DNA from: an uncultured Eubacteriales bacterium
GTDB lineage: Bacteria > Bacillota > Clostridia > Oscillospirales > Acutalibacteraceae
DNA length: 60,911 nucleotides
Reading direction: 5' to 3'
Assembly (NCBI GenBank): GCA_934476085.1
Contig: CAKSNE010000012.1
Location: forward strand, 1-60,911
Part shown: positions 9,647-17,628 of the stretch, piece by piece
How the letters are laid out: each line of letters opens with the position of its first letter
How positions within the stretch are numbered: position 1 is the stretch's first letter
Position numbers and translations under genes: made by a program
Notes under the pieces: generated by a model
The model's database searches: none
Told to the model about the DNA's origin: nothing
What the model saw: only the letters and a program-made list of their open reading frames with translations

Positions 9647-10144
9647 TTGAATAATATTGCGGTTTGTCCCGGTAGCTTTGATCCAATTACAAAAGGCCAC
9701 CTTGATATTATACAAAGAGCCTCAAAAATGTTTGATAAGGTCATAGTTGTTACTTTGATAAATGTAGATAAAAATCCTACTTTTAATGAAAAAGAGCGTG
9801 TTGATATGATGAAACGCTCAATTGATGAATTAGGATTAGGAAATGTTGAGGTTGATTCATATAACGGCTTGTTAGCTGATTATACAAAACAACATAATGC
9901 TACTGCAATTGTTAAAGGACTTCGTGCGGTTTCTGATTTTGAATATGAATTTCAAATGGCTTTGCTTAATAAAAATCTCAACCCTGAAGCTGAAACTGTG
10001 TTCTTTACAACAAGTTCGGAAAACTTATATTTAAGTTCTTCCATTGTTAAATCTATTGCAAGTTTGAACGGTGATATTTCTGATTTTGTTCCTGCTTGTA
10101 TACATAATGATATTAAAAAAAGATTTGAAAAGAAAGGCGTGTAA
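9647..10144 (+). CDS. coaD: Phosphopantetheine adenylyltransferase
   Basis: CoaD transfers AMP to 4'-phosphopantetheine in coenzyme A synthesis. The nucleotidyltransferase signature TKGH is at 15-18 within CPGSFDPITKGHLDII, and the second motif SSSIVKSIASLNGDIS is near the C-terminus. The 165-aa length fits. The start is TTG at 9647 with a GGGGGAG ribosome site that overlaps the end of rsmD. Confidence 0.97.
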   Translation: MNNIAVCPGSFDPITKGHLDIIQRASKMFDKVIVVTLINVDKNPTFNEKERVDMMKRSIDELGLGNVEVDSYNGLLADYTKQHNATAIVKGLRAVSDFEYEFQMALLNKNLNPEAETVFFTTSSENLYLSSSIVKSIASLNGDISDFVPACIHNDIKKRFEKKGV

Positions 10145-10149
10145 TTATA

Positions 10150-10617
10150 ATGAACATTGAGGATTTACTTGATCAAATTGACGAAATGTTAGATTCATCT
10201 TGGGGGTTTGCAGGCAAAAGCGTGCTTAACGCTGACAAGTTGCGTGACTACATTGATGACATTAGATTAAATATGCCACAAGAAATTAAACAGGCAAGAA
10301 GTATCGTTGCTGAAAAGGCCGACATTATTAATACAGCTAAAAGAGAAGCTGAAACAATTATTAAATCAGCTGAAGAAAAAGCTAAAGCACTTGTTGCTCA
10401 AGAAGAAATTACAAGACTCGCTCAGGCTAAAGCCGTTGAGATTGTAAATGGTGCTCAGGTTAAATCAAAAGATATGAGAAATGCTGCTCAGGAATTTGTT
10501 GATGACCTTATGAAGAAAACTGATGAAGAACTTACTCAAACTCTTGCAGAAGTTAGAAAAACAAGAGCTTCTCTTCGTCAACAAAAACCGGTTTCTGCTT
10601 CAGTAGAAGAAAACTAA
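10150..10617 (+). CDS. Coiled-coil protein of unknown function in the coaD unit
   Basis: The protein is 155 aa and almost wholly helical. After an N-terminal acidic patch (LLDQIDEMLDSSWG) runs a long alanine-, lysine- and glutamate-rich coiled coil (about 45-145) that resembles the b/E/H subunits of rotary ATPases or DivIVA-like proteins. Such similarity usually reflects coiled-coil composition only. There is no membrane segment or catalytic motif. It starts 6 nt after coaD, so it is co-transcribed. Similar proteins downstream of coaD are common in Clostridia and often named ATPase without evidence. A structural or septum-related role is a guess. Confidence 0.75.
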   Translation: MNIEDLLDQIDEMLDSSWGFAGKSVLNADKLRDYIDDIRLNMPQEIKQARSIVAEKADIINTAKREAETIIKSAEEKAKALVAQEEITRLAQAKAVEIVNGAQVKSKDMRNAAQEFVDDLMKKTDEELTQTLAEVRKTRASLRQQKPVSASVEEN

Positions 10618-10670
10618 GAAGAAACAAAGTTAATCGAATATTTGTTCTATACGGTTTTGTAGGTTATTTT

Positions 10671-10707
10671 TAGCCAACCACAATATATTGTGGTTGGCTA
10701 TTTTTTT
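10671..10707 (+). terminator. Rho-independent terminator of the rsmD-coaD unit
   Basis: A perfect 30-nt palindrome (10671-10700), with arms TAGCCAACCACAATA and its complement, is followed by seven Ts. It ends the upstream operon before the dcw promoter. Confidence 0.9.
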
Positions 10708-10763
10708 ATACCTATTTTTCCAAAAAATATAAAATCCAACAAAAATTTTTTTATAAAATTCTA

Positions 10764-10791
10764 TTGAAAAATCCAAAAAATACAGTATAAT
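10764..10791 (+). promoter_or_regulatory. Promoter of the dcw cluster (Pmra)
   Basis: TTGAAA (10764-10769) and TATAAT (10786-10791) are spaced by 16 nt. Transcription would start near 10798, exactly where the MraZ-type repeats begin. The rest of the 340-nt gap between 10618 and 10958 holds the terminator upstream, the operator repeats, and an A/T-rich leader in which nothing further is recognised. Confidence 0.85.
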
Positions 10792-10798
10792 TAATTTA

Positions 10799-10845
10799 AA
10801 AGTGGTGCAAAAGTACATAATTGTGGTTTAAAGTGGTGCAAAAAG
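10799..10845 (+). promoter_or_regulatory. MraZ operator: AAAGTGG repeats at helical spacing
   Basis: Two identical boxes, AAAGTGGTGCAAAA, lie at 10799 and 10830. Weaker copies occur between them at 10810 (AAAGTAC) and 10820 (ATTGTGG), so boxes recur every 10-11 nt. MraZ is known to bind several direct GTG-core repeats about 10 nt apart near the promoter of its own operon. Here the repeats overlap the expected transcription start, which suggests autoregulation of the whole cluster by MraZ. Confidence 0.8.
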
Positions 10846-10958
10846 ACCGACTTTTGATAAAAAATCATTGATTTTCGGTTGAATTTTTGCTTGGTTGCTT
10901 TAAATTACCAATTTAATTTACACCAAAAGAGAAGTTTTAAAGAAAGGATATTGCAGTT

Positions 10959-11396
10959 ATGTTGGGTTTAATGGGCGAATATCAACATAATATCGACAAA
11001 AAAGGTCGTATGTTTGTCCCTGCGAAGTTAAGGGATGTACTTGGCGGCCCTGTTGTAATATCCAAATCTATTGATTTTAAACCTTGTTTGTTTATCTATT
11101 CGGCAGAAGAGTGGGACAAGCTTGTATCAAAAATCAATAGCCAACCATTCGTAAAAGTTGCTCCTTTGCAAAGACATTTATTTTCCGGTGCCAGTGAAGT
11201 AGAATACGATGCACAGGGAAGAGTGTTGTTGCCGGCAGTACTTCGTGAATATGCAGGCTTAAAAGAAGGCGAGCAAGCCGTTATAATCGGTGCTTCAAAT
11301 CGTGTTGAAATTTGGAGTCCTGAAGAATGGGCAAAAACAAGTGAAGAGATTACACCTGAAAAAGTAGAACAAGCACTTTTGGAGTGTGAAATTTAA
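10959..11396 (+). CDS. mraZ: Transcriptional regulator MraZ
   Basis: MraZ is an AbrB-like DNA-binding ring protein that controls the dcw cluster. Two SpoVT/AbrB-type halves are visible: GEYQHNIDKKGRMFVPAKLRD (N-terminal) and EYDAQGRVLLPAVLREYAGL (C-terminal), each with the conserved DxxGR and P-L-R positions. The 145-aa length is normal. AGAAAGGA lies about 10 nt before the ATG at 10959; a second ATG (10971) lies closer to the usual family start. Its putative operator repeats are about 115-160 nt upstream. Confidence 0.96.
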   Translation: MLGLMGEYQHNIDKKGRMFVPAKLRDVLGGPVVISKSIDFKPCLFIYSAEEWDKLVSKINSQPFVKVAPLQRHLFSGASEVEYDAQGRVLLPAVLREYAGLKEGEQAVIIGASNRVEIWSPEEWAKTSEEITPEKVEQALLECEI

Positions 11397-12326
11397 ATGA
11401 GTAAATTTTCACATATCAGTGTAATGCTTTACGAAACTGTTGACGGACTTAATATAAAGCCTGATGGCATTTATGTTGACGGAACAACAGGCGGTGGCGG
11501 TCATTCTTATGAAGTAGCTTCGAGATTAAATGAAAAAGGAAAGCTTTTTTGTTTTGACAGAGATCCTGACGCTATTGAAGCTGCAAAGGAAAAATTAAAA
11601 GAATTTAATAACGTAGAGTTTATTAATAAGAAGTATTCAACTATTAAATCAAGTCTTTCGGAGCTTGGGGTTGAAAAAATAGATGGTTTGATGCTGGACC
11701 TTGGTGTTTCTTCTTATCAGCTTGATACCAGAGAGCGTGGCTTTTCTTATCATTCAGATGCTTATCTTGATATGAGAATGAGTAAGAGCGGTATCAGTGC
11801 AGCTGATATTGTAAACAGTTATTCTGCGAAAGAATTGGCTCATATCTTTTTTATGTATGCTGACGAAAAGTTTTCTTATAGAATAGCTGATGAAATTGTA
11901 AAAAGAAGAGAAGAAAAACCTATTACTACAACAATTGAATTAGCTGATTTAGTTTCTGATTGTTATCCGAATAAATTTAAAAGAAACGGTCATCCTGCAA
12001 GAAAAGTGTTCCAAGCACTTAGAATTGCGGTTAACGACGAAATGGGCGAAGTTGAAAAAGGAATAGACGATGCTTTTTCAATGTTAAACAGCGGTGGAAG
12101 ATTATCAATAATCACATTCCACTCAATTGAAGACAGATTAGTTAAAAAGAAATTCGCTTCATTTACACAAGGCTGTACTTGTCCAAAAGATTTTCCAGTT
12201 TGTGTTTGTGGAAAAGTGCCCAAAGCAAAGATAATAAATAAAAAACCGATTGTTGCTTCTTTAGAAGAACTGGAAAACAATCAAAGAAGCAGGAGTGCTA
12301 AGTTAAGAATATTGGAAAAACTATAA
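11397..12326 (+). CDS. rsmH: 16S rRNA (cytosine(1402)-N4)-methyltransferase
   Basis: RsmH (MraW) methylates N4 of C1402 in 16S rRNA. The SAM motif is YVDGTTGGGGHS. Other hallmarks are GLMLDLGVSSYQLD, ERGFSY..DMRM, GHPARKVFQALRIAVN and the C-terminal FHSIEDRLVKK. The 309-aa length is typical. Its ATG directly follows the mraZ stop, so the two are translationally coupled. Confidence 0.97.
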   Translation: MSKFSHISVMLYETVDGLNIKPDGIYVDGTTGGGGHSYEVASRLNEKGKLFCFDRDPDAIEAAKEKLKEFNNVEFINKKYSTIKSSLSELGVEKIDGLMLDLGVSSYQLDTRERGFSYHSDAYLDMRMSKSGISAADIVNSYSAKELAHIFFMYADEKFSYRIADEIVKRREEKPITTTIELADLVSDCYPNKFKRNGHPARKVFQALRIAVNDEMGEVEKGIDDAFSMLNSGGRLSIITFHSIEDRLVKKKFASFTQGCTCPKDFPVCVCGKVPKAKIINKKPIVASLEELENNQRSRSAKLRILEKL

Positions 12327-12346
12327 AAGAGAAAGGTTGAACTACA

Positions 12347-12781
12347 ATGGCATACAATAACAGTGCATACGATTTTAATCGCTTTGCCCCAGAATCAAAT
12401 GCCGCCCCTAAAAGAGAACCACAAAGAGCACCGCAAAAGAAAGCTGAAATCAAGAGATTTCCACAAAGAGAAGTTAAACCATCACCTAATAAAGCTATTT
12501 TGTTTAATGCAGTAATTGCGATAGCAATTGTTTTGATGGTATGCTACAATATATACTTAAGAACAGAGATTAATGATACCAAAAAGGCGGTAGCCGCTGC
12601 TAATAAACAAATAGAAACTCTTCAAAGCGAAGAAACAAAGCTTAATGTTAAATTTGAAAAAATAGTATCTTTTTCTTCTCTTGAAGAAGAGGCTATTAAA
12701 CTCGGTATGCAAAAACGCAGCGAATCACAAATTCATTATATAGATACTTCATCTGAAGATTACGCTGAAATAATTAAATAA
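12347..12781 (+). CDS. ftsL: FtsL-like cell division protein
   Basis: This is a small bitopic protein (144 aa) in the canonical FtsL position between rsmH and the division transpeptidase. A basic, proline-rich cytoplasmic tail (1-45) precedes one membrane helix (about 46-65, ILFNAVIAIAIVLMVCYNIYL). A heptad coiled coil follows, with the septum-initiator ending SLEEEAIKLGMQ. FtsL bridges FtsQ/DivIB and DivIC and activates FtsW-FtsI. Identity rests on position and topology, since sequence is poorly conserved. Confidence 0.85.
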   Translation: MAYNNSAYDFNRFAPESNAAPKREPQRAPQKKAEIKRFPQREVKPSPNKAILFNAVIAIAIVLMVCYNIYLRTEINDTKKAVAAANKQIETLQSEETKLNVKFEKIVSFSSLEEEAIKLGMQKRSESQIHYIDTSSEDYAEIIK

Positions 12782-12820
12782 TTATGGTTATAACAAAAGA
12801 TTTTATTAAATATTATATAT

Positions 12821-12850
12821 AAACGAGGGTTAAAAATAGCTCTCGTTTTT
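12821..12850 (+). terminator. Possible attenuator between ftsL and the PBP gene
   Basis: AAACGAG (12821-12827) pairs with CTCGTTT (12842-12848). G-U and G-C pairs extend the stem inward, and a T-run ends it. A terminator inside the cluster would lower, not stop, downstream transcription. Confidence 0.5.
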
Positions 12851-12896
12851 GCCAAATATAAGTGGTGTTTTGTTAATCGAAAGGAGATATGTGTTA

Positions 12897-15140
12897 ATGG
12901 CGAGTAAATCCGGCTCAAGCAAACCAACAAAAAGCATATGGATTAGAGCAGTCGGCATTTTAATGGCGTTTGTTATTGTTGGGTTTGGCACAACTACTTT
13001 CGGACTTGTAAACACTATTTTTGTTAAAGGCGAAAAATATTCTGCTCTTGCTGAAAAGCAGCAGTTACAGGATATTGTTACAAAAGCAAAACGCGGTAAT
13101 ATTTATGATAGAAATATGAATGTTTTGGCAACCAGTGCAACTGTTTGGCAGGTTTATGCTTCGCCTAATGATATTGATAAAAAAGACAAACCGCAAATTG
13201 CAGAAGATTTAGCTGAAATACTTAGCCTTGATACTAAAAAGGTAAGCGACTATCTTAACAAAAATTCCGGTTATCAGAATATCGGAAAGCCTGTTGAACA
13301 AGAAGTTGCAACAAAAGTCAGAGAATATATTTCAAAAAATAAGTTAGGCTCAGTTATCGGTCTTACAGAGACTAATGAAAGATATTATCCTAATGATAAT
13401 TTAGCTTCTACTGTTTTAGGCTTTGTCGGAACAGATAATCAAGGTCTTGGCGGTGTTGAATCACAATATGATAGCGTTTTAACAGGAACAGCGGGCAGAG
13501 TAGTTGCTGCTAAAACTCCCGCAGGTGCAGATTTGCCTTTCTCTTATGAAAAGGTTATTGACGCTCAGGAAGGTAATTCGGTAGTATTAACTATTGATGA
13601 ATACATACAATCGGTTGTTGAAAAATATGTAGAAGAAAATGTTGAACAAAACTCTGTTAATAACAGAGCTGCCTGCATTGTTATGGATGTAAACTCCGGT
13701 GAAATTTTAGCAATGGCTACAAAGCCAGATTTTAATCCAAATGAGCCTTTTAAAATAACTTTAGAAGATAAAGTAGCTAAACAAATTTCAAAAATCGAAG
13801 AAACCGGCGATGAAAAAACTGAAAAAGAACAAGAAATTCGCTCGCTTGCTTTGCAGGACCAATGGAAAAATAAAGCGGTTACTGAGATGTATGAGCCGGG
13901 TTCTGTTTTTAAAATCATTACCGCTTCAGCGGCTTTGGAAGAAAAAACTTTAACCGATAGCAATACTTTCGATTGTCCCGGTTATATTAAAATCGCAGAT
14001 AGAACTTATAAATGTGCTAACCGCAACGGTCACGGACATCAGTCATTAGCACAAGCGTTTATGAATTCTTGTAATGCTGCATTTATTTCAATAGGTCAGC
14101 ATTTAGGTTCTGATAATTTTGCGAAATACAGAAAATCATTCGGACTTGAAGAAAAAACAGGTGTTGATTTACCGGGTGAAGCATCATCAATTACTCATAA
14201 CTCTAAAAGAATGAGTGCGGTTGAATTAGCTTCCGAGAGTTTTGGTCAAACCTTAAAAATTACTCCGATTCAATTAATAACCGCAATTAGTGCGGCAGTA
14301 AACGGCGGATATGTTTATCAGCCTCATGTTTTAAAACAAATTCAAAATTCAGACGGAAATATAGTTAAAAAACAAGAATCAACACTTGTAAGACAGGTAA
14401 TTTCAGAAGAAACATCAAAAGCTATCTGTGGTTATCTTGAAGGTGTTGTAAGTGAAGGTACAGGAAAAAACGCATATATTCCCGGTTACAGAATAGGCGG
14501 TAAAACAGGTACGGCAGAGAAAATTGATACAACCGCCAAAGAGGGCGAGAGAAAGAAATATATTTGTTCTTTCTGCGGTATTGCACCTGCTGATAATCCT
14601 CAAATTGCTATTTTAATGCTTATTGATGAGCCGGGTGTTGATAACCCTTATGGCGGTACTTTGGTTGCTCCATCGGTCGGCAAAATGTTTGAAGAAATCT
14701 TACCATATCTCGGTGTTTCTCCAAGTTATACAGATTCCGAAGCAAAAGACCTTGCAGTATCTACACCAAATGTGGTAAAATTAAATACAACAGAAGCACA
14801 AAAGAAAATTAAAGATGCCGGATTACAGTGTACTGTTATCGGAAACGGTAAAACGGTTGAAGCGCAGTCGCCGTCAGGCTCTTCAACAATCCCATCGGGC
14901 GGTAAAGTTATTCTTTATACTGATAAGGATACCAAACGACAAAAAGTTAAAGTTCCTGATTTTACGGGACTTACTATATCAGAAGCAAACCAAGTAGCTG
15001 TAAATGCAGGACTTAATATGTATATTAACGGTAATACATCCGATTCAACCGCTTATTCTCAATCAATTGAAAAAGGCAAGAAGGTTGAAAAGGGTACTGT
15101 TATTACAGTTAGCTTTAGAGAAATGGTTAATGTTGAATAA
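12897..15140 (+). CDS. Class B penicillin-binding protein with PASTA domains (FtsI/SpoVD type)
   Basis: This is a monofunctional transpeptidase that crosslinks septal or spore peptidoglycan with FtsW/SpoVE. One membrane anchor (about 13-38) precedes a dimerisation domain (about 60-200). The transpeptidase motifs are S336-V-F-K339, S391-C-N393 and K536-T-G. Two C-terminal PASTA repeats follow (about 610-745; TPNVVKLNTTEAQ and KVPDFTGLTISEANQ). The ATG at 12897 lies 10 nt after AAGGAG (12881-12886). An upstream in-frame ATG at 12849 has no ribosome site, so 12897 is used (747 aa). PASTA repeats are typical of Clostridia SpoVD and PBP2X. Only one such gene is present, so it may serve both vegetative and spore septa. 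Confidence 0.93.
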   Translation: MASKSGSSKPTKSIWIRAVGILMAFVIVGFGTTTFGLVNTIFVKGEKYSALAEKQQLQDIVTKAKRGNIYDRNMNVLATSATVWQVYASPNDIDKKDKPQIAEDLAEILSLDTKKVSDYLNKNSGYQNIGKPVEQEVATKVREYISKNKLGSVIGLTETNERYYPNDNLASTVLGFVGTDNQGLGGVESQYDSVLTGTAGRVVAAKTPAGADLPFSYEKVIDAQEGNSVVLTIDEYIQSVVEKYVEENVEQNSVNNRAACIVMDVNSGEILAMATKPDFNPNEPFKITLEDKVAKQISKIEETGDEKTEKEQEIRSLALQDQWKNKAVTEMYEPGSVFKIITASAALEEKTLTDSNTFDCPGYIKIADRTYKCANRNGHGHQSLAQAFMNSCNAAFISIGQHLGSDNFAKYRKSFGLEEKTGVDLPGEASSITHNSKRMSAVELASESFGQTLKITPIQLITAISAAVNGGYVYQPHVLKQIQNSDGNIVKKQESTLVRQVISEETSKAICGYLEGVVSEGTGKNAYIPGYRIGGKTGTAEKIDTTAKEGERKKYICSFCGIAPADNPQIAILMLIDEPGVDNPYGGTLVAPSVGKMFEEILPYLGVSPSYTDSEAKDLAVSTPNVVKLNTTEAQKKIKDAGLQCTVIGNGKTVEAQSPSGSSTIPSGGKVILYTDKDTKRQKVKVPDFTGLTISEANQVAVNAGLNMYINGNTSDSTAYSQSIEKGKKVEKGTVITVSFREMVNVE

Positions 15141-15153
15141 GGAAGGATTATTT

Positions 15154-16581
15154 ATGAAATTTTCAGAGATTTATAATTTTGATAACAAAAATATTAAAGA
15201 TTTTGATGTTACAGGAATTTTCTGTGACTCAAGAAAAGTTACTAAAGATTCTGTCTTTGTTTGTATTGTAGGCAGTGCTATGGACGGTCATGATTTTGCT
15301 AAATCTGCTTATGAAAACGGTGCGGGTGTTATTATTTGCGAAAGAGATTTAGGATTGCCTAATCAAATTTTAGTTGATGATACAAAAGCAGTTTATTCGA
15401 CACTTTGTGCCGCTTATTTCGGTAATCCTGCTAAAAAGTTAAAATTAATCGGTGTAACAGGCACTTCCGGAAAAACTTCTGTTACATATATGACAAAAAG
15501 CTTGCTTGAAAAACAAGGCAAAAAAGTTGGCCTTATCGGTACAATTCAAAATATTATCGGTGATGAAACATTACCGGCTAAAAATACAACTCCTGACGCT
15601 TATGAACTTCATTCATTGTTTGAATTAATGTTAAAAGCCGGTTGCGAGTATGTTGTAATGGAAGTTTCTTCTCATGCACTCGATCAAAAGAGAGTTTATA
15701 ATTTAGAGTTTGAATGTGCTATTTTCACAAATCTTACTCAAGACCATCTTGATTATCATAAAACAATTGAAAATTATTTAGCCGCTAAGTTAAAACTCTT
15801 TAAAATGGCTAAAAAAGCTATTGTTAATGTTGATGATAATTATGCTAATGAAGTTATCGCTGCTTGTGATTGTCCTGTAATCACATTTTCAGCAGAGAAA
15901 AACGAAGCTGATTACACTGCTAAAGATATTAAATTCTTGCCTGATTCTGTTTGTTATGAATTGGTTACAAACTGCAATATCGGTAGAGTTAAAATTTCAA
16001 CTCCAGGTATTTTCTCGGTTTATAACAGTATGGCAGCAGGTATCGCAGGTATTGCGGTTGGTATTGATTTTAACGATGTTGTTGCAGGTCTTTGTGATGT
16101 TATGACAGTAAAAGGAAGAGTAGAGCTTGTTCCTTGTGATAAAGACTTTACTCCTGTAATTGACTATGCTCACACACCTGATGAACTTGAAAATGTCTGC
16201 AATATGTTTAATAAAATTAAAAAAGGCAGACTTGTTACATTGTTTGGTTGCGGCGGTGACAGAGATAAAACAAAACGACCTATTATGGGCGAGATTGTTG
16301 CTAAATTATCAGATTATGTGGTAGTTACTTCGGATAATCCGAGAAGCGAAGATCCAAATGCCATTATTGATGATATTTTAGTTGGTATGAAAGGAATAAA
16401 AACTCCTTATAAAGTAATACCAAACAGAGCTGAAGCTATTGAATTTGCACTTAAAAACGCTAAAAAAGATGATATTGTTTTATTTGCCGGCAAAGGTCAC
16501 GAAACATATCAAATTTTGGCTACAGGAACAATTCATTTTGACGAGCGTGAAGTAATAGCAAAAGTTCTTTCAGAAATGTAA
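15154..16581 (+). CDS. murE: UDP-MurNAc-tripeptide synthetase, meso-diaminopimelate type
   Basis: MurE adds the third amino acid of the peptidoglycan stem peptide. The ATP site is GVTGTSGKT (100-108). The carbamylated lysine region is KLKLFK. The substrate-selecting motif DNPR (394-397) indicates meso-diaminopimelate; lysine enzymes usually carry DNPA. The open frame runs upstream to 15004 inside the PBP gene, but GGAAGGA (15141-15147) and family alignment place the start at ATG 15154 (475 aa). murF, which usually follows, is missing. Confidence 0.96.
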   Translation: MKFSEIYNFDNKNIKDFDVTGIFCDSRKVTKDSVFVCIVGSAMDGHDFAKSAYENGAGVIICERDLGLPNQILVDDTKAVYSTLCAAYFGNPAKKLKLIGVTGTSGKTSVTYMTKSLLEKQGKKVGLIGTIQNIIGDETLPAKNTTPDAYELHSLFELMLKAGCEYVVMEVSSHALDQKRVYNLEFECAIFTNLTQDHLDYHKTIENYLAAKLKLFKMAKKAIVNVDDNYANEVIAACDCPVITFSAEKNEADYTAKDIKFLPDSVCYELVTNCNIGRVKISTPGIFSVYNSMAAGIAGIAVGIDFNDVVAGLCDVMTVKGRVELVPCDKDFTPVIDYAHTPDELENVCNMFNKIKKGRLVTLFGCGGDRDKTKRPIMGEIVAKLSDYVVVTSDNPRSEDPNAIIDDILVGMKGIKTPYKVIPNRAEAIEFALKNAKKDDIVLFAGKGHETYQILATGTIHFDEREVIAKVLSEM

Positions 16582-16596
16582 AAAAGGGGTTTGAAA

Positions 16597-17607
16597 ATGG
16601 TTTCTTCAATTTCTGCTATTTTAGGTTTTTTATTAACATTTTTATTGGGATTTATTTTTATTCCGTTTTTAAAAAAGCTTCATTTTGGGCAAACTATTTT
16701 GGAAATAGGTCCAAAGTGGCATAAAGATAAACAAGGTACACCGATTATGGGCGGACTTATGTTTATTACAGGTACTCTAATCGCTGTGATTGTTGGCTTT
16801 ATAATTGCCGGTGTTACAAATACAATTACTTATTTCGGCGATGCTAATTCAATTATTCGCTATATTTCAGGTATTGTAATGGCACTTTTAATGTCGTTTA
16901 TCGGATTTACCGATGACTATATCAAAGCGGTTAAAAAGCAAAATTTAGGTCTTAAAGCAAGACAAAAAACTGTAATGCAAATATTAGTTGCCGCTGTTTA
17001 TCTTTTAACTCTTTACTTAACGGGAATGAAAACAACTGTTATTCCTTTCGTAGGTGAAGTTGATATTGTTTCGGGTGTTGGCCTTATATTTTGGCCTATC
17101 GCTTTAATGTTTATTTACGGCTTTACTAATGCTGTTAATTTAACTGACGGTGTTGACGGTTTAGCTTCTAGCGTTACAGTAGTTGTGTCATTGTTCTTTA
17201 TGACAGCCGGTGCACTTATCAATGGTATGACAGGAACTATTTTACCGGCAGCACTTTGCGGTTCGTTAATAGGCTTTTTAGTTTGGAATATGCATCCTGC
17301 AAAGGTGTTTATGGGTGATACAGGCTCAATGTTCTTAGGCGGAATTGTTGTTGCATTTTCATTTGAAATAAATTGTCCTATTATTCTGATTTTAGCAGGT
17401 ATTTTATATTTATTTGAAGCATTATCTGTTGTAATTCAAGTTACTTATTTTAAATTAACAGGTGGCAAACGCTTATTTAAAATGAGCCCTATTCATCATC
17501 ATTTTGAACTTTGCGGTTGGAAAGAAAACAAAATAGTTGTTGTTTTCTCGCTTGTTTCATTAATCGGATGTGCTCTTGCATTTTTACTTCTTAAAACAGT
17601 TTATTAA
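16597..17607 (+). CDS. mraY: Phospho-MurNAc-pentapeptide transferase
   Basis: MraY transfers phospho-MurNAc-pentapeptide to undecaprenyl phosphate, giving lipid I. It is a polytopic protein of about ten membrane helices. Signatures are GTPIMGGLMF, FTDDYIKAV (catalytic DD), NAVNLTDGVDGLAS and PIHHHFELCGW near the C-terminus. The ATG at 16597 has AAGGGG at the right distance; the TTG at 16591 is too close. It lies between murE and ftsW, without murF before it or murD after it. Confidence 0.97.
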   Translation: MVSSISAILGFLLTFLLGFIFIPFLKKLHFGQTILEIGPKWHKDKQGTPIMGGLMFITGTLIAVIVGFIIAGVTNTITYFGDANSIIRYISGIVMALLMSFIGFTDDYIKAVKKQNLGLKARQKTVMQILVAAVYLLTLYLTGMKTTVIPFVGEVDIVSGVGLIFWPIALMFIYGFTNAVNLTDGVDGLASSVTVVVSLFFMTAGALINGMTGTILPAALCGSLIGFLVWNMHPAKVFMGDTGSMFLGGIVVAFSFEINCPIILILAGILYLFEALSVVIQVTYFKLTGGKRLFKMSPIHHHFELCGWKENKIVVVFSLVSLIGCALAFLLLKTVY

Positions 17608-17628
17608 TTTTTAAAAGGGGAGTTTTAA

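Noticed and set aside
10630..10818. Minus-strand open frame of 62 codons across the terminator and promoter before mraZ.
   Set aside because: It runs through a terminator hairpin, a promoter and operator repeats, is low in complexity, and has no ribosome site.
12849..12896. Sixteen-codon N-terminal extension of the PBP gene.
   Set aside because: No ribosome site precedes ATG 12849, while AAGGAG precedes ATG 12897 and the extension is not membrane- or family-like.
15004..15153. Fifty-codon upstream extension of the murE frame.
   Set aside because: It lies inside the PBP gene in another frame. The ribosome site and family alignment both place the start at 15154.
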